64,000 nt of DNA. Source: Anastrepha obliqua (lineage: Eukaryota > Arthropoda > Insecta > Diptera > Tephritidae). The stretch covers positions 18,436,001-18,500,000 of the forward strand of contig NC_072893.1 of NCBI RefSeq assembly GCF_027943255.1. Direction: 5' to 3'. Each line of letters opens with the position of its first letter. Within the stretch, counting starts at the first letter, position 1. The notes beneath the pieces are model-generated. The model made no database searches and had not been told where the DNA came from. It saw only the letters and a list, made by a program, of their open reading frames with translations. Of this stretch, positions 10,499 to 22,010 are shown piece after piece. A program made the translations under genes and the position numbers.

Positions 10499-10920
10499 AG
10501 ACGAGCCTCACTGGAAGCTGATGGAGAGTGGGGGAATTGGCATCTCAGAATTTTCTTCTTATTTTAGTTTCGCATTCTTGCGAAAATTGTTGATGACGCT
10601 TACATTTTTCGAAAATGGCACCAATTAGTTATACGACGAATGGAATTTTTTTCTAATTTATTTTTTTATCTAGTAAGGGATTGTACATATTTATTTATTT
10701 TTCTTTTAGTTAATGCTAGTGTTGTAAAGAGTAAAAAAAAGCAAGGCAAAAAAGCAAAACAAACTAACACTTTAAGTTTTTGGGAAGACAGTCGATTAAG
10801 TTTTTGAAAAAATAATGTAATTGGTTTTGGTTAAGTTATAGTTAAAACTATTTAATAGAATATTTGTACTGAGCAAATCGCAAATAAAACATATTTTAAA
10901 ATAAAAATTGTTTATGTTTA
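10499..10920 (+). promoter_or_regulatory. asense 3'UTR and polyadenylation signals
   Basis: A/T-rich trailer of about 400 nt. AATAAA occurs at 10883-10888 and 10900-10905, giving a likely cleavage site near 10915-10930. TGTACATA at 10682-10689 fits the Pumilio consensus UGUANAUA and is followed by ATTTATTTATTT (AU-rich). I see no Brd box (AGCTTTA), nor a sense-strand GY box (GTCTTCC). Confidence 0.6.
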
Positions 10921-11194
10921 GATGTGGAAGAGATAACGGAAAGCAATGCACGGATCAATGGTATTTGAGCGCCATTCTTGAGAAGAATTTTCACTTATAA
11001 ATCACACGCAGGAAAGACTAGAAGCATAAAAACTACACTCATCCCAGAAGTGTTGCAATCGATGTGCTTGCATATGGTTGGCTCTAGCCTTGGCGGTAGT
11101 GTACCGGTTGGCATCTTCTCGCGAAATTGACACCAAGGTTTTTCTTTTCGATTATGCGATAGCTGTGGCCGCGTCCGAGTAACCATAGAAAAGA

Positions 11195-11960
11195 CATTGT
11201 TGTTGTTGTTGTTGCATACTAAGCCCTGTCAGTGCAATGTATGTAGATTACCGGTAGTCTTTGTCCAGCTCATCTAACGGTAGGCCCAGGAAACTTGCAG
11301 TTTCGACAGGCTGGGTTCAGATGGAGAGGGTTATTAGATAAGTGGGTTTGATGGGCCATGCGAAAAGGCGGTTAGTCTCATGCGGGGTGCCTTCCCCTAT
11401 ATATAAATATATAATTGGAGCGTACATCCTCTTTGGGTGTTTGGCCGAGCTCCTCCTTTTATTTGTGATGTGTGTCTTAATTATGTTCCCTAATGAAGGG
11501 ACCTACAGTTTCAAGCCGACTCCGAACGGCAGATATTTTTTATGAGGAGATCTTTCATGACAGAAATACACTCGAAGGTTTGCCATTGCATGCCGAGGGG
11601 CTACCGCTATTAGAAAAAAACTTTTTCTTAATTTTGATCTTTCATCGAGATTCGAACCGACGTTCTCTCTTTGAATTCCGAACTCATTCGGCCACGGTGC
11701 CTTCACATGCTGGACATATATTGGGTATGTCGAGGTCAATTCTGGGAAGGTAGAAGTTTAACTTGCTATAATATCTAGAACGTCAAGGTCAAGGTTACGC
11801 AAGTTACTCGGGGTAGCTGGAGCTCGTCCTCTGCTGTGGGTGTTGGTTGGGCTTCGATTACGGCATTCGGGGGTAGGGAGCTTAAGAAGGTGGTGAGTAT
11901 CTCCCGATGAATTTCGTTAATTGTCTGTCTAAACACGGTCTGTCTAAACACAGTCCGGTC
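11195..11960. repeat. unclassified dispersed repeat split by a SINE
   Basis: Begins with GTTGTTGTTGTTGTTGCA at 11197 and resumes after the SINE with CATATATTGGGTATGTCGAGG through to about 11960. The CAA/GTT-repeat start is typical of fly retroelement tails. No coding region is recognised. Inference only: a retroelement 3' region in which the SINE (11405-11712) landed. Confidence 0.35.
11405..11712 (-). mobile_element. tRNA-derived SINE, complete-looking copy
   Basis: Read on the minus strand it begins GTGGCCGAATGAG (A box) and has GGTTCGAATCTC (B box) about 40 bp later. It then has the family body: TTTCTAATAGCGG, TTCGAGTGTATTTCTG, CTGCCGTTCGGAGTCGGC. The head resembles tRNA-Ser (GTGGCCGAGTGG). 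Related copies are at 14060, 21713, 36113 and possibly 60860. Confidence 0.65.
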
Positions 11961-12084
11961 CAAACCGACGGGTTTGTTTAGTCATAGAAAGAGACATCTT
12001 CGAGTTTGATAACCGACGGGCGATAAATAAAGATATGGACTTTGCCATTTTCAACTCTAAACTTGTGCTGGACTATCAGCCTAC

Positions 12085-12290
12085 CTTACTTCAGGGTTAT
12101 AAAGACATTGAAGGGGAACTGTATGGCAGATAAGCTTGCAAAACTAGGTACTACCAATCAGAAGCTTCTTAAAAAAGAGCGCACTGATATTCCGTCTGCC
12201 ACTTGAAAAGCGCAAACTGGCGAAAGGTGGGAACAAAGTGCAACTTGCATACTTCTGGGCAAATGTGACCGAAATTAGACTGGTAAAAAA
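12085..12290 (+). mobile_element. RNase-H LINE fragment
   Basis: The plus-strand frame around 12095-12205 reads GYKDIEGNCMADKLAKLGTT, the end of an RNase H domain (consensus G-H-.-.-I-.-G-N-.-.-A-D-.-L-A), and decays into stops by 12210. Upstream DNA back to about 11965 may belong to it. Confidence 0.55.
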
Positions 12291-12340
12291 TTTAATAGTA
12301 ACTTGACACAATTTGTACACAACATTAACTTATTATTAAG

Positions 12341-13620
12341 GGTGATCCATTCAGAGGGATCGTATTTTAAATTCAAATAAAACAACGAAAATTCAAATTC
12401 AAATTGAAAATCCAATCTCTATTATTTTTGTGAAGAACCATTCATGTCGTTTATTTTTTAAAGATAATCCCTTTCGAATGTCGACCGCAACTGCGCCGTA
12501 ATTCAGCCATCCGTAAACACCAATTTGGAATGACTCGCAACTCGCTGGAAGACTTCGGTCGGTATCTCCTGAATAACTTTAGTAATGTTGGCTTCCAATG
12601 CCTCAGTCGAAGCAGGTGCATCCACAAAGCACTTAGACTTTATATACCCGCACAAATGAAAGCTCAAAGGTGTGATATCACAGGATCTCGGTGGGCAACC
12701 CATTGGTCCGAGACGAGATATAAATTACTAAACGAAACGACAAAGCAGTAAATCCAATGTTTCACGGGCTGTATGGCAAGTAGCGCCGTCTTGTTGGAAC
12801 CAACAACCAAATATTGTGGGGATAACGGGGATCCGTTCATCCGGCATCAAAAAGTCGTTTATCATAGCGCAATAGCGCTCACCGTTCACTGTTACATTGG
12901 CACCAGCCTCGTCTTCGAAGAAATATGGGCCGATGATTCCTTCAGCGCATAGACCACATCAAACGGTTTTTTTCAGTGGATGTAATGGCTGTTCTTGAAT
13001 TATTTAGCAATTTTTCTTATTGACGCAGCCGTTAAGCCAAAAATGGGCTTCATAGCTGAACAAATTTCGGATCCCAAAATGCGGATTTTTGGCCAGTTCT
13101 TCAAGAACCCAACGACGGAAACTACGACGCTTTGGATATCGGCCGGCTTTAAGTCTAGAAGTTGCTGTATTTTTAGGCTTTTCAACCAAGTTCTTTCCGC
13201 AAAATTGCTCAAGTAGTGCCAAAAGATAAGCCAAATTGTTGAGATCCGCGCCGAATCGATTCTTCAGGGTCTCCGGCCAAACCTTCTCTTATAGCCGCAA
13301 TATTATCATCACTTCGGGCTATGCATATCATCCAATAATGAAAAATTATTCCCAAATTCGCCGTTGGTTTGCCGAATAGTGCATTCGGTAGGACGGCTAT
13401 GTACACCACAAGTTCGGCTGAGCGCGCGATGAATACTTTCCGCAGAGCGTCGATTTTCCTATTATAATTGTACGATTTGTAATTGTTGTTGATCTTTCCA
13501 TGATGAAATGTCACTGACTACTGAGAAGAATATGTATTTAGTTTGACAGTAGTTGTGCGTGATCTATCAAAAACAAACCCTATTGAAAAAAGTACCTCTA
13601 ATCTGTCCACTCTTTACATG
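12341..13620 (-). mobile_element. rosa-like DD41D mariner, inactive copy 1
   Basis: Minus-strand transposase relic of the Tc1/mariner superfamily. Order: HTH remnants (13250-13500), then FSYEAHFWLNG (about 13025-13060), FQQDGATCHT (about 12770-12800) and PPRSCDITPLSFHLCGYIKS (about 12635-12700). The catalytic triad should read D..D..D. The first site is Y (SDEAHF became SYEAHF) and the third is S (TPLDF became TPLSF); the second is intact. Frameshifts and stops occur too. Spacing in the family (41 residues, measured in the 28.6-kb copy) matches the rosa group described from Ceratitis. The outer end near 12341 is shared with copy 3 at 57.3 kb. Confidence 0.75.
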
Positions 13621-13754
13621 AGATGGAACATTAAGATTAACATCGCAGAAGAAATAGGCTAGAAAATTAGCCTCTGAGCAGTTTGACTATAAAAATAACA
13701 TACTATTCCCAGCATTTTTCTACAACTGGTAGGAGTAACACAGTTGGTGAGATT

Positions 13755-13850
13755 TAGACCGATTAACCTATGGCATCAAAACGGCGCTTTAGTGCTACTT
13801 GAGGAGTGCCAGACCGGTACTTCAACCATCATCACAAGATCACATAGCGC
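13755..13850 (+). repeat. LINE family B 3'UTR scrap
   Basis: A ~95-bp stretch (GGCATCAAAACGGCGCTTTAG onward) matches the region just 3' of the LINE B ORF at 25785-25850 (GTATCAAAACATGGCTTTAG). It is a severed 3' end. Confidence 0.45.
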
Positions 13851-14059
13851 ATCCCACAGAAAATCTATTAAGGCAATACTAATCAAAACTATGTTTGATT
13901 CTAATCTCTCCATAAAAATTTTGCAGCACGGATTCCCAACTGTCGGGGTATAAACACTAACTGTAGCTTTAGTAACGCTGGCATATGAAAATAAAAATTT
14001 ATGGATGGCCATAGACTTTGAGTAGGTTATCCATGACAACCATGCGGTAGGCCCCAGAT

Positions 14060-14190
14060 TCGCTGCCGACTAGAGGCTTGAAACATCAAATGGTAGAAAA
14101 ATTTTTTTGGCAGGCAAACTTTCGAGTGTATTTCTGTCGTGAAAAAAGCTTCACATGCCCACCACAAAAGCCAACCTCAAACACGGCATA
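14060..14190 (+). mobile_element. SINE fragment
   Basis: Body motifs of the window's tRNA-derived SINE (TTTCGAGTGTATTTCTGTCG, then CATGCCCACCACAAA) without the tRNA head. Confidence 0.45.
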
Positions 14191-14454
14191 GCTCTTTGCA
14201 TTGATGAACAAATGTGATCGGTTTCGTTTTACAGGAAAGACACAATAATATGGAAAAAATGCCAATTTGCGTCTGCTCCAATTTTTTGAAGAGTGGTTTA
14301 AGATTGGCTAATTGCATTCTAAACGACGAGCGACTATTCTCTGTCAAATATTCTCGTCAGAATATGAAAAATAATATTTTTCCTTGCTTGACGGGCTTTT
14401 TAATATAAAGAAATGATATTTGACTAATATTGAAATTAATGATAGAGTTAATAG

Positions 14455-14878
14455 GGACATCTTATATATAAAAATAGAGACGTTTTTTTGTGTTCGTTAG
14501 TCGCCGATTCACGCCTAAACGCATTCACCGATTTCAATCAAACTTTCACAGATCATTGGAATTGGTCCATAGATGGTTTATGTGAAGTTTTAAAGAAATC
14601 GGTAAAAGTATGCGTGTGTTGTGTAAGTGTGAAAAATGCAATATTTGCGTGTTTCCCTTATACGGACATCTTATATATAAAAATAGAGACGTTTTTTTGA
14701 TTTCGTTAGTCGCCGATTCACGCCTAAACGCATTCACCGATTTCAATCAAACTTTCACAGATCATTGGTATTGGTCCATAGATGGTTTATGTGAAGTTTT
14801 AAAGAAATCGGTAAAAGTATGCGTGTGTTGTGTAAGTGTGAAAAATGCAATATTTGCGTGTTTCCCTTATACGGACAT
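14455..14878. repeat. 209-bp tandem duplication at Helitron 5' end
   Basis: Two nearly identical 209-bp units and the first bases of a third. Differences include GTGTTCG versus ATTTCG after the T-run and GGAATTGG versus GGTATTGG. Tandem terminal units are known in Helitron-type elements. Confidence 0.8.
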
Positions 14879-16397
14879 TAGGTATACGGAATGAAAATAC
14901 ACGCGAATGAATAAAATATAACAGACATGAATAACATTGCTTCCATGTCGAGTGACGTATGGGACTGTATTATTCGTAACGCAATAGTTGTCCTCTCTTT
15001 TGTTTCCCTTTTATGCATGCGTGACACGGCATCAAAGCACATTGCTTTTTTTTAAACTGGAAAAATATTTTGAGCTTCATTTGAACGTTTTATGATTTAG
15101 ATAAAATAAAAATTCGTTAAATATATTTGATTCCATTAATAACCATAAGACTGTATTTTTCGAAGTTCAAAGCCGACGAGCAAAATGTAAAAAATAAATC
15201 CTCCTCTATGTATATATACTCGAAAAAGTTATGCTAACACTTTTTTCATGCATTTAGGTAGTCAATTTTATATGGGCAAACGTACGTTTACGAGATAAAG
15301 GTATAGCGCTGAAGACAAATGCTCAGGATATAGTACAAAAATGCATATTTCACATAGTAATATTATCATTGTTAAAAGAGAACAAGTTTGTATTAGGTAA
15401 TAATTAAATAATGCAACCTTATGTTCTGCTTTGACGAGTGGAAAAACCAAAATAAATAATTATATAATATTTGTATGTGTGTTTAAAAGAGTTGGATTAT
15501 TTTGTGAGTGTAAGCGGTTTCAAAGCCAAAGAATAGTTGCAACATTAAAAAATTGCTGAAACACATTTTCATTTAACAACTAAAATAACAAATATGAGCA
15601 AAATATGTACTTTCTTCAATTTTCTTCTGTTGCCAACTTTCTGAAAAACGTGAATTCACCGCGATGCGATACAGAAACAAAAAGACAGCGACAGTGCGCA
15701 GAGGGTTTTGAGCAATAATATAAATTTTGTATCAAACAACGCATTAAATAGTCATTTTAGTATACTTTTGGTGTTTACTTATTCAACTAAATGCATGTAT
15801 TAGTTTTTCTTTAAGAAATTAATCTAAAATTTGCAACTTTTTTTTTATGATTTCTAAAGATTACTTTATTTTTGCCCAAGAGCAACCTTGCGTACAGAAA
15901 ATTGTGTTGTACCTAAAACTTCACCACTATAAACTTGGTCCTTATAAAGGACTTTCACCACAGTTTGTTTACTGGATATACTGAATCATATAATCAGCTG
16001 TATCAAAACCATTTGATGAGTGGTCAACAATTTTAAAGTGCGTTTTTCATTGTTGTTTTTTTTTTTTTGGGAAAAAATGTATAAAAATAAAATATATTGT
16101 GCGTAAAATTTTAATAATCAGTGAAAATAAAAAAACGGTAGTTTCGTTGTTGTTGTTAGCGATTGTAATGCACATTGTGAGTTTTTCATGTTTTTTTGAT
16201 TAAATTCAAATGCGAATAAATGATATCGGTCGTCGGTCGCGTAGAACGCAAAATAGATCAAATGAAAGGCAAAATCAATCACAAGAAGAGCGAGAAATTC
16301 AAAACCAAAATCAAAGGGAACGTATGGCCAGATCACGTTCAGGCCATTCACCTGAAGAACATATACAACGTAATGAGCAAGATAGATTAAAACAAAC

Positions 16398-16580
16398 ACA
16401 ATAAACAAAGCACAAGGACAATCGCTAGAATTATGCGGAATTGACTTAGAATATCCATGCTTCACCCACGGACAATTAAATGTATCATGTTCACGTGTAG
16501 GAAAACCATCAGTTCTGTTTATTTATACCACAACTCAGGGCAAAACAAAAAATGTAGTTTACGAAAAGGCTTTGCGTTAG
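16398..16580 (+). pseudogene. Helitron Pif1-like helicase, C-terminal remnant
   Basis: A 60-codon frame from TINKAQGQSL (helicase motif preceding VI) through CFTHGQLNVSCSRV (motif VI region) to NVVYEKALR-stop. This is the normal C-terminus of Helitron-encoded Pif1-family helicases. It has no start codon of its own and is offset in frame from the N-terminal-like frame upstream (16210-16404), consistent with an internal deletion that joined the two ends. Confidence 0.75.
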
Positions 16581-17159
16581 TTTAAGTTTAAAATTAACAT
16601 TAATTTTATATTCTAAAAAAAGAATAAATACACATAGAGTGAATTTAAATCGAGTGTTCATTATTCATTCTTAATTTTGATATGCCTAGCGAAGCAGGCA
16701 GAGGGTCCGCTATAAAATTATAAAAAAAGGAAAACCCCTTAATATAATTCCCAATATATCTACAGCACTTTGGACTCCTATTGCGCCATACATATTTAGA
16801 TATGTACTAGAAGCCGTTATAAAGCTGATTTTCATCTTTGTTTCTTTAATTGTCAAACTAAAAAATGCAACGCGATTGGGAGTTCACAACAATAAAACCA
16901 CAAGCAAAGCAAACATTGACAAACCGGAAACGACCTGTAGTAGAGCAACAACATGCAGCGGCAATAAAATTAATGAACACAACTGAAAACACCAAAGCAT
17001 CCACGACATATATCTGTACAGTATTGTGCAAAAACTAAGCAACATTTTCCAGTAATAATGTTTTTTGAACCAAATCTAACTTTCCGCGCTTCTGCAGATT
17101 CATCTTTATGTATTTATGTATATATTGGAAAATTAAAATGCCTTAAAATGTGGTTTATT

Positions 17160-17565
17160 GCGTATATAGTACCTCATTGAGTACCCGATTTGCCTGTCTT
17201 GCTTAGAGAAGGCGAATAGCACTGAGTATTTTTTCTGTGAGTTTCCTGCCTTTGCTAGAGCAAGGCTACGAATTTTGGATTCCGATGTCTTGAGAATGAG
17301 TATTATTCGTTCTGTCAAACTGTAGGATATTTTCAGATTTGCTAAAGAATCTGAAAAATTCTCACAGGGCTAGATAATATATCCCTGTCTCTGTCTCCGC
17401 CTCTATTCTATCTTATATCTTTCTCTCTGTCACTTCTCTCCTTTCCTCCTTGGCTGTCCAGCCTTTTACTTCCCTGAGTTTTGAATATAATGGGCTTATT
17501 CGCCTGAGTGTTTGGAAGTTACCAAATCTCTTGGTGCTTCTTGGCTCAGTTTCAATTCAAATCAA
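17160..17565 (+). mobile_element. LINE family G 3' end, copy 1
   Basis: Aligns with 37140-37490. It shares the C-terminal coding remnant (GATTTGCTAAAGAATCTG), the stop, a CT-rich 3'UTR (CTCTGTCTCCGCCTC) and the terminal TGGTGCTTCTTGGCTCAG. Coding frames are broken. Confidence 0.55.
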
Positions 17566-17579
17566 AAAAAATTTAAAGT

Positions 17580-17845
17580 CTGATATCGGGTTGTTTTAAG
17601 TGGTACCTACGAATGAATACGAATGCCCCAGCTCGGCAAGTATTCGCTACCAGCTGATGGTAGCAGAGAAAGGGAAAGGCATCCTCTACGTTGGAAAGAT
17701 CAGATGGAGAAGGACTTGACTTCCCTTGGTATCTCCAATTGGCGTAGGTTAGCATGAGAAAGAATCGACTGGCGCGCTTCGTTAAACTCGTAAGCGGTCA
17801 AAAACACTTAAGCGGTTTTGACGCCAATCAAGAAGAAGAATTTCT
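17580..17845 (+). mobile_element. RTE-like family 1, 3' end with (AAG)n tail
   Basis: Matches the last ~260 bp of the 54-kb copy: remnants of the RWKDQVEKDL block (TTGGAAAGATCAGATGGAG), then GGCGCGCTTCGTTAAACTCG, ending in GCCAATCAAGAAGAAGAA. 5'-truncated. Confidence 0.65.
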
Positions 17846-17889
17846 ACGAAATAACGTGTAAAATAGATTATAAATATTTATATATAAAT

Positions 17890-18500
17890 ATATGTATATA
17901 TTTTCTCGTGGTTCCTGGATGGATCATACATTTTTAATGCATCGCAGATATCAGATCTCCTTTTGTTTAGTTATGGGCAAACGGTTTGCTTATTTTAATG
18001 AAGATGGAACTAGACGAGGAACTATATCTGGAAGCACAGTATGTATGGGATGCCTCGCCCTCCCACAGGATTGTCAAAATAATGCTACGAGCTTGCAACA
18101 CGAAAACAGCCAACTTTGTTTTATCACTCCCAATGAAGGAATGTTAAATATTGGTTGAAGTACTGACGGGAATTTGTCTCACTCCATAACACGCAGCCGA
18201 AATGGGATTGGGATTATGAAAGAAAAAAAGAGGTACGTTAGAACTTCTCATTTACCACTGTCCTGCTCTAAGCAGAATCCGACACAACTAGCTGGGATCG
18301 GTATACTTTTCAACTCTGAAAAATAGTGGTGACAAAAGTTTAATCCGTTTATTAAAATTCGCCAAAACATGTCTCACGAACTAGGTTTAACACGACTCCA
18401 ACAATACTAGTTACACTACGGACCCTTGTGCTCTATGTGTGATCTATTCAGATCACCTAGACAGCGCGCATAGAAGCTGCCTAGGGGTTAGCCTGCGCCG
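17890..18500. other. unassigned sequence between LINE fragments
   Basis: An 88-codon frame (17892-18158) has no recognisable domain. Flanks on both sides are retrotransposon relics, so this is likely more of the same, but I cannot name it. Confidence 0.3.
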
Positions 18501-18559
18501 TCGTCATTTCTATAATTATAACCACTTAGGCTGAACAAGGCTACTCGGAGCCATTCAAA

Positions 18560-19370
18560 GTTCAAGGCAGAGTTCGCTAGGGATGTATTACCATATATCG
18601 CCCGTATTATTCCTCTTAGTAATAGAAAACGTCCTCGAAGCAGCCTTAATCCCTCTTTACAATTGTGGTCTTAAACAGACCATGACAAGCAGGCTACAAG
18701 ACATCGATTATGCTGACGACATATGCCTCCTCCGAACTTAAGGAAATGGGTTCCACGCTTCATGGGGAAACTAGGTCCGCCGGCCAATTTTGACAAGACG
18801 AAGGTGATGAGTCAGGCAAATAAGATGGGCGGGTGTGTGGAGATTGGTGGTAATGCTAGCGACACAGTGAAGGAATTTACTTACCGCGGCAGCAGAGATG
18901 CCATGGGCGGTGCGACGGAATCGAAAAAGCTCGCTAACCGAAAAGGCCAGAGGAGCACTCGAGATGGCGAAACAACAACCTGAGCTCCAGTTTAAAGGTT
19001 AGGCGCTTCAAGACGAATGCCCCTGGAAAATCATCACCGATATAACCAGTCGCTTACAAGATTTTGTCAACCGCTCTCTAAGGATTATATTCCAAATTTT
19101 CTGGCCAACGAATTGCTCGAAAAAGCAAACTCCGAGCCACAAGACATTTTGGATTAGAAGACATCAATGGAAATGGATTGGTCACACTTCACGCAAAGAA
19201 GACGGTAACATAGCAAAGCAGGCAATGGAATGCAACCCACTCATAGCGAGAGAAAGAGCGCCTGGCAGGCCAAGTGAAATTTGGAAAAGAACTGTAGATC
19301 GAGAGACGGCTTAATTCGGGATAAGCTGGAAGCAGGTGAAGGCCTTACAGGAACTATGAGCTGTAAGAGA
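18560..19370 (+). mobile_element. RTE-like LINE family 3 relic
   Basis: DNA spanning GATTATGCTGACGACATATG (YADDI box, 18707-18726) is followed by FDKTKVM (about 18789) and by EIGGNASDTVKEFTYRGS (18840-18894). Downstream is a K/RWRWIGHTSRKEDGNIAKQA block (about 19165-19225) and an APGRPSEIWKRTVDRETA block (19258-19313). Many frameshifts. No RNase H. Confidence 0.6.
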
Positions 19371-19374
19371 TTTA

Positions 19375-19650
19375 CGATGACACAGACATAGCGCAGCGAA
19401 TAAAGATCCAGTGCCTACGTTGGCCCAGCCGAATGTCGTCCGAATGGAAACAAACACTCCGGCTCTGAAAGTATTCGATGCGGTACCAGCTGGTGCTAGC
19501 AAAGGAAGAGAAAGACCTCTTTTGCGTTGGAAAGGTTAGATGAAGAAGGTATTGGAGTCACTTGGTTAGCACGAGAAAGAAATGACTGGTGCGCTTTGTT
19601 AAACTCGGTCAAAATCACGTAAGCGGTTATTGCGCCAATTAAGAAGAAGG
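19375..19650 (+). mobile_element. RTE-like family 1, 3' end, second copy
   Basis: Starts in the DIDIAQRIKIQ-coding block (ATGACACAGACATAGCGCAG) and ends GCGCCAATTAAGAAGAAGG. 5'-truncated and abutting the family 3 relic. Confidence 0.65.
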
Positions 19651-21712
19651 TGAAGGAATTATCCTGTTATCGGACGATAAGACGCGTAGGTGTTGCAATG
19701 AAGAACCTTGCTTATTTTATGCCCAATACTGTACCTCAGATAACATTTGCTGGTGGCTTATGAAAATTTGAAAAGCAAATTGTGAGAACAAAGCAAACAA
19801 AAAACAGTCTGGCGGTAATTAAGCGGCGGTCAGGACATAAAGCAGCTACTAACAGTAATGTCCCAAATGAGTAAATTTATGTAGGGAAACATTTTCATGC
19901 ATGCGAAGATAATGCATTTGTATGTGTGTGTGTGTGTGTGTATCTCCAACGGTTTTCCAACGAATGCTTTTTCTCCTCACTTTTTGCCGTTGTCTTTCGA
20001 TCATTATAATCTTCGTATGCGTCCAAGCATGCAAAGCATATGGCGACGGCGGCCAAAGCACCAGCAGGGAGTAGCATGCAAAGGTACAAGTAGAATGCCG
20101 GATAGCGGCGGTGAAGAGTGCGGCGCCTTCAGGCGATAAATGCTAAGTAATGCACAGTCTACATACGAGTAATACACGAGAAAAAGGTGGTCTTAGTGCT
20201 GCTGTCACAAAGCAGCAAAGTAGAATATTCAAATAAGTTGTGCGCAGGCGCAGGCTCAACCACAGTCCCATCAAATGATGAGCGCGGCGACCGCTGACGA
20301 TTACAAAGGCGAAAGGTCTTTCTCATAGATGAGTTTACCTCTACAAACATACATATGAATGTATGTCTTTACTATCACCTTGGGCGCATAAAAATATGAA
20401 TTTATGAGAAATCTACGTAGTCATCAAAATTACGCAAGCGCCGCTAACTATCAAATATCCTCTGCATGAATGTCCTGCAAAATGATGATTCTGTTAGATT
20501 TACGCATGAAAACCCCATTAGAGTATATTTTATTATATAAACATGGGTAAATAAGTTGCACAGAAGTGCTTGCGAGTGGTTTTTTCTGTTTTTGGGTATC
20601 TGTGTATGTGTGCGCACCTAAATATCAATTCCCATCGATGAGAGTGATGAGAGTGATGTGCATGCGGACCAACGACGAAAGCAACAACTGTTTCTTAAGC
20701 CTAATTTTATGTAGCGCATGACTGCCAGAAATATTTCCCATCTCACTGGCAAACTAACTGACTGGCTGACGAACTGACTGACTGGTTGTCTATCAGTGCG
20801 CGGTCTTTCCAAAACACTGCACATCGCTGTTGGGTTGGCCCGAGGATCAGCACCACAAAATACAAGTACCACTGTCATTTGCCATATTGCGCTCCAACAA
20901 CAACGCTATGCAACAGTAATACCAACAACAACACCAAGTAGCACAACAACAGCTATAACACGGCCAACAATCGCACCACATCATTCGCGCTTATACGACG
21001 GCGCGTTTTTTGAACGTGAGAACTGCCGGGCTGTTGGGCTGAGTACACGTCTGTTTACCTTTGATGCAGTGTGTTTGTGTGCGTGCGTGTGCGCGGTTCG
21101 GTCGCCAAGTGTCCTTTTCCCAGGAGTTGGGTGTTCGATCTTCCTATTTTCTGTTTTTCGTTTCGTTTTGTTTTTTTTGCGTTTGCGCTCTGTTGATATT
21201 TGTTGTGCTTATGGTTTCTGATCTGCTTTTAAAGTCTCAGCAGCAATTCAAGGCTACAAGACATATTTATTTAGGCATTGAGCATCCTTTTTCAAGAAAA
21301 AATAAAAAATTATTAAAAATTTCGCTTGTAAAATCATCATAATTTCTTCTCAGCGAAATGCGATAGTTTGAAGATTTCGAAACTCAAATATTTAACGGGG
21401 AATCAAATAAGACTATTTGAAAAAAATGTATGTAGAGTATATTTACATATAAACAGGGGACTCTGTTACGTATTACAAAGACTATTACTGCCTTAAAGCG
21501 TAGTAGAACGAGGTACTGCATTTAATTAAGTGCAGAAATTCAAAAATTCTCGTCAATCTCAAGTCAGCCAGACTATCAAGTATTTCTGTATTGCTGTTGT
21601 TGTTTTTGAAATAGCATAGAGTGAAGGTCCTTGGTATCACTTAAGTCCCAGTCTATCTTGCCGGCAGCGTAGAAATAATTATCGCGGGAACGAAGTATTC
21701 AGAGCAGATATT
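19651..21712. other. repeat-poor intergenic island 1
   Basis: No transposon match and no convincing gene. Includes a (TG)n tract at 19922-19941, a CAACAA-rich stretch at 20890-20950, and one match to the Su(H) consensus (CGTGAGAA near 21014). A 141-codon frame at 20796-21221 is T/S-rich then hydrophobic and resembles nothing known. Candidate cis-regulatory DNA of the achaete-scute complex; inference only. Confidence 0.35.
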
Positions 21713-22010
21713 CGCCGTGGCCGAATGGGTTAGTTTTCCCATTCGGGAACGCCTGGGTTCGAATCTCCGTGCGTGAACATCAAATAATAGAAGAAGTTTT
21801 TGCTAATAGCGTTCACCCCGGGGCAAGCAATAGCAAACTTCCGAGTGTATATCTGCCATTAAAAAGTTTCTCATAAAAAATCCATTTGCCGTTCGCGGTC
21901 AGTTCGAAATTGTAGGTCGGCCTATTTGTGGAACAACATAAACATGCCCACCACAAATTGAAGGATTAGCTAGCACCTAGCAGAAGTATAGGCACCAATT
22001 AATTTAAAAA
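21713..22010 (+). mobile_element. tRNA-derived SINE, second full copy
   Basis: Head: CGTGGCCGAATGGG (A box) and GGGTTCGAATCTCC (B box, about 21754). Body: TTTTGCTAATAGCG, TTCCGAGTGTATATCTGCC, then AACATAAACATGCCCACCAC. It is not a functional tRNA gene: the acceptor stem and CCA-proximal pairing are absent and the sequence runs into the SINE body. Confidence 0.65.

Larger units (their letters stand above)
14455..16712 (+). mobile_element. internally deleted Helitron/Helentron-like element
   Basis: The 5' part begins with a 209-bp unit (GGACATCTTATATATAAAAA...) present twice in tandem (14455-14663, 14664-14872) plus a third start. The interior holds a polar 64-codon frame (16210-16404: QNRSNERQNQSQEEREIQN) like the start of a Helitron Rep/helicase protein. 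It is joined directly to the C-terminal end of a Pif1-type helicase (16398-16580). The 3' end has a hairpin GCCTAGCGAAGCAGGC (16684-16699) followed by GAGGGTCCGCTA. Rep and most of the helicase are missing, so this is non-autonomous. The exact termini are tentative. Confidence 0.6.

Noticed and set aside
16733..16755. Right end of a fifth TTAA element (AAACCCCTTAATATAATTCC)
   Set aside because: The CCCCTTAA end pattern fits, but I found no matching inverted left end 700-760 bp upstream.
20796..21221. 141-codon frame in island 1
   Set aside because: T/S-rich low complexity followed by a chance hydrophobic stretch over T-rich DNA; no domain.
21713..21770. functional tRNA gene
   Set aside because: A and B boxes are present, but the acceptor stem does not pair and the sequence continues into a body shared with the copies at 11.4 and 36.1 kb; it is a SINE head.
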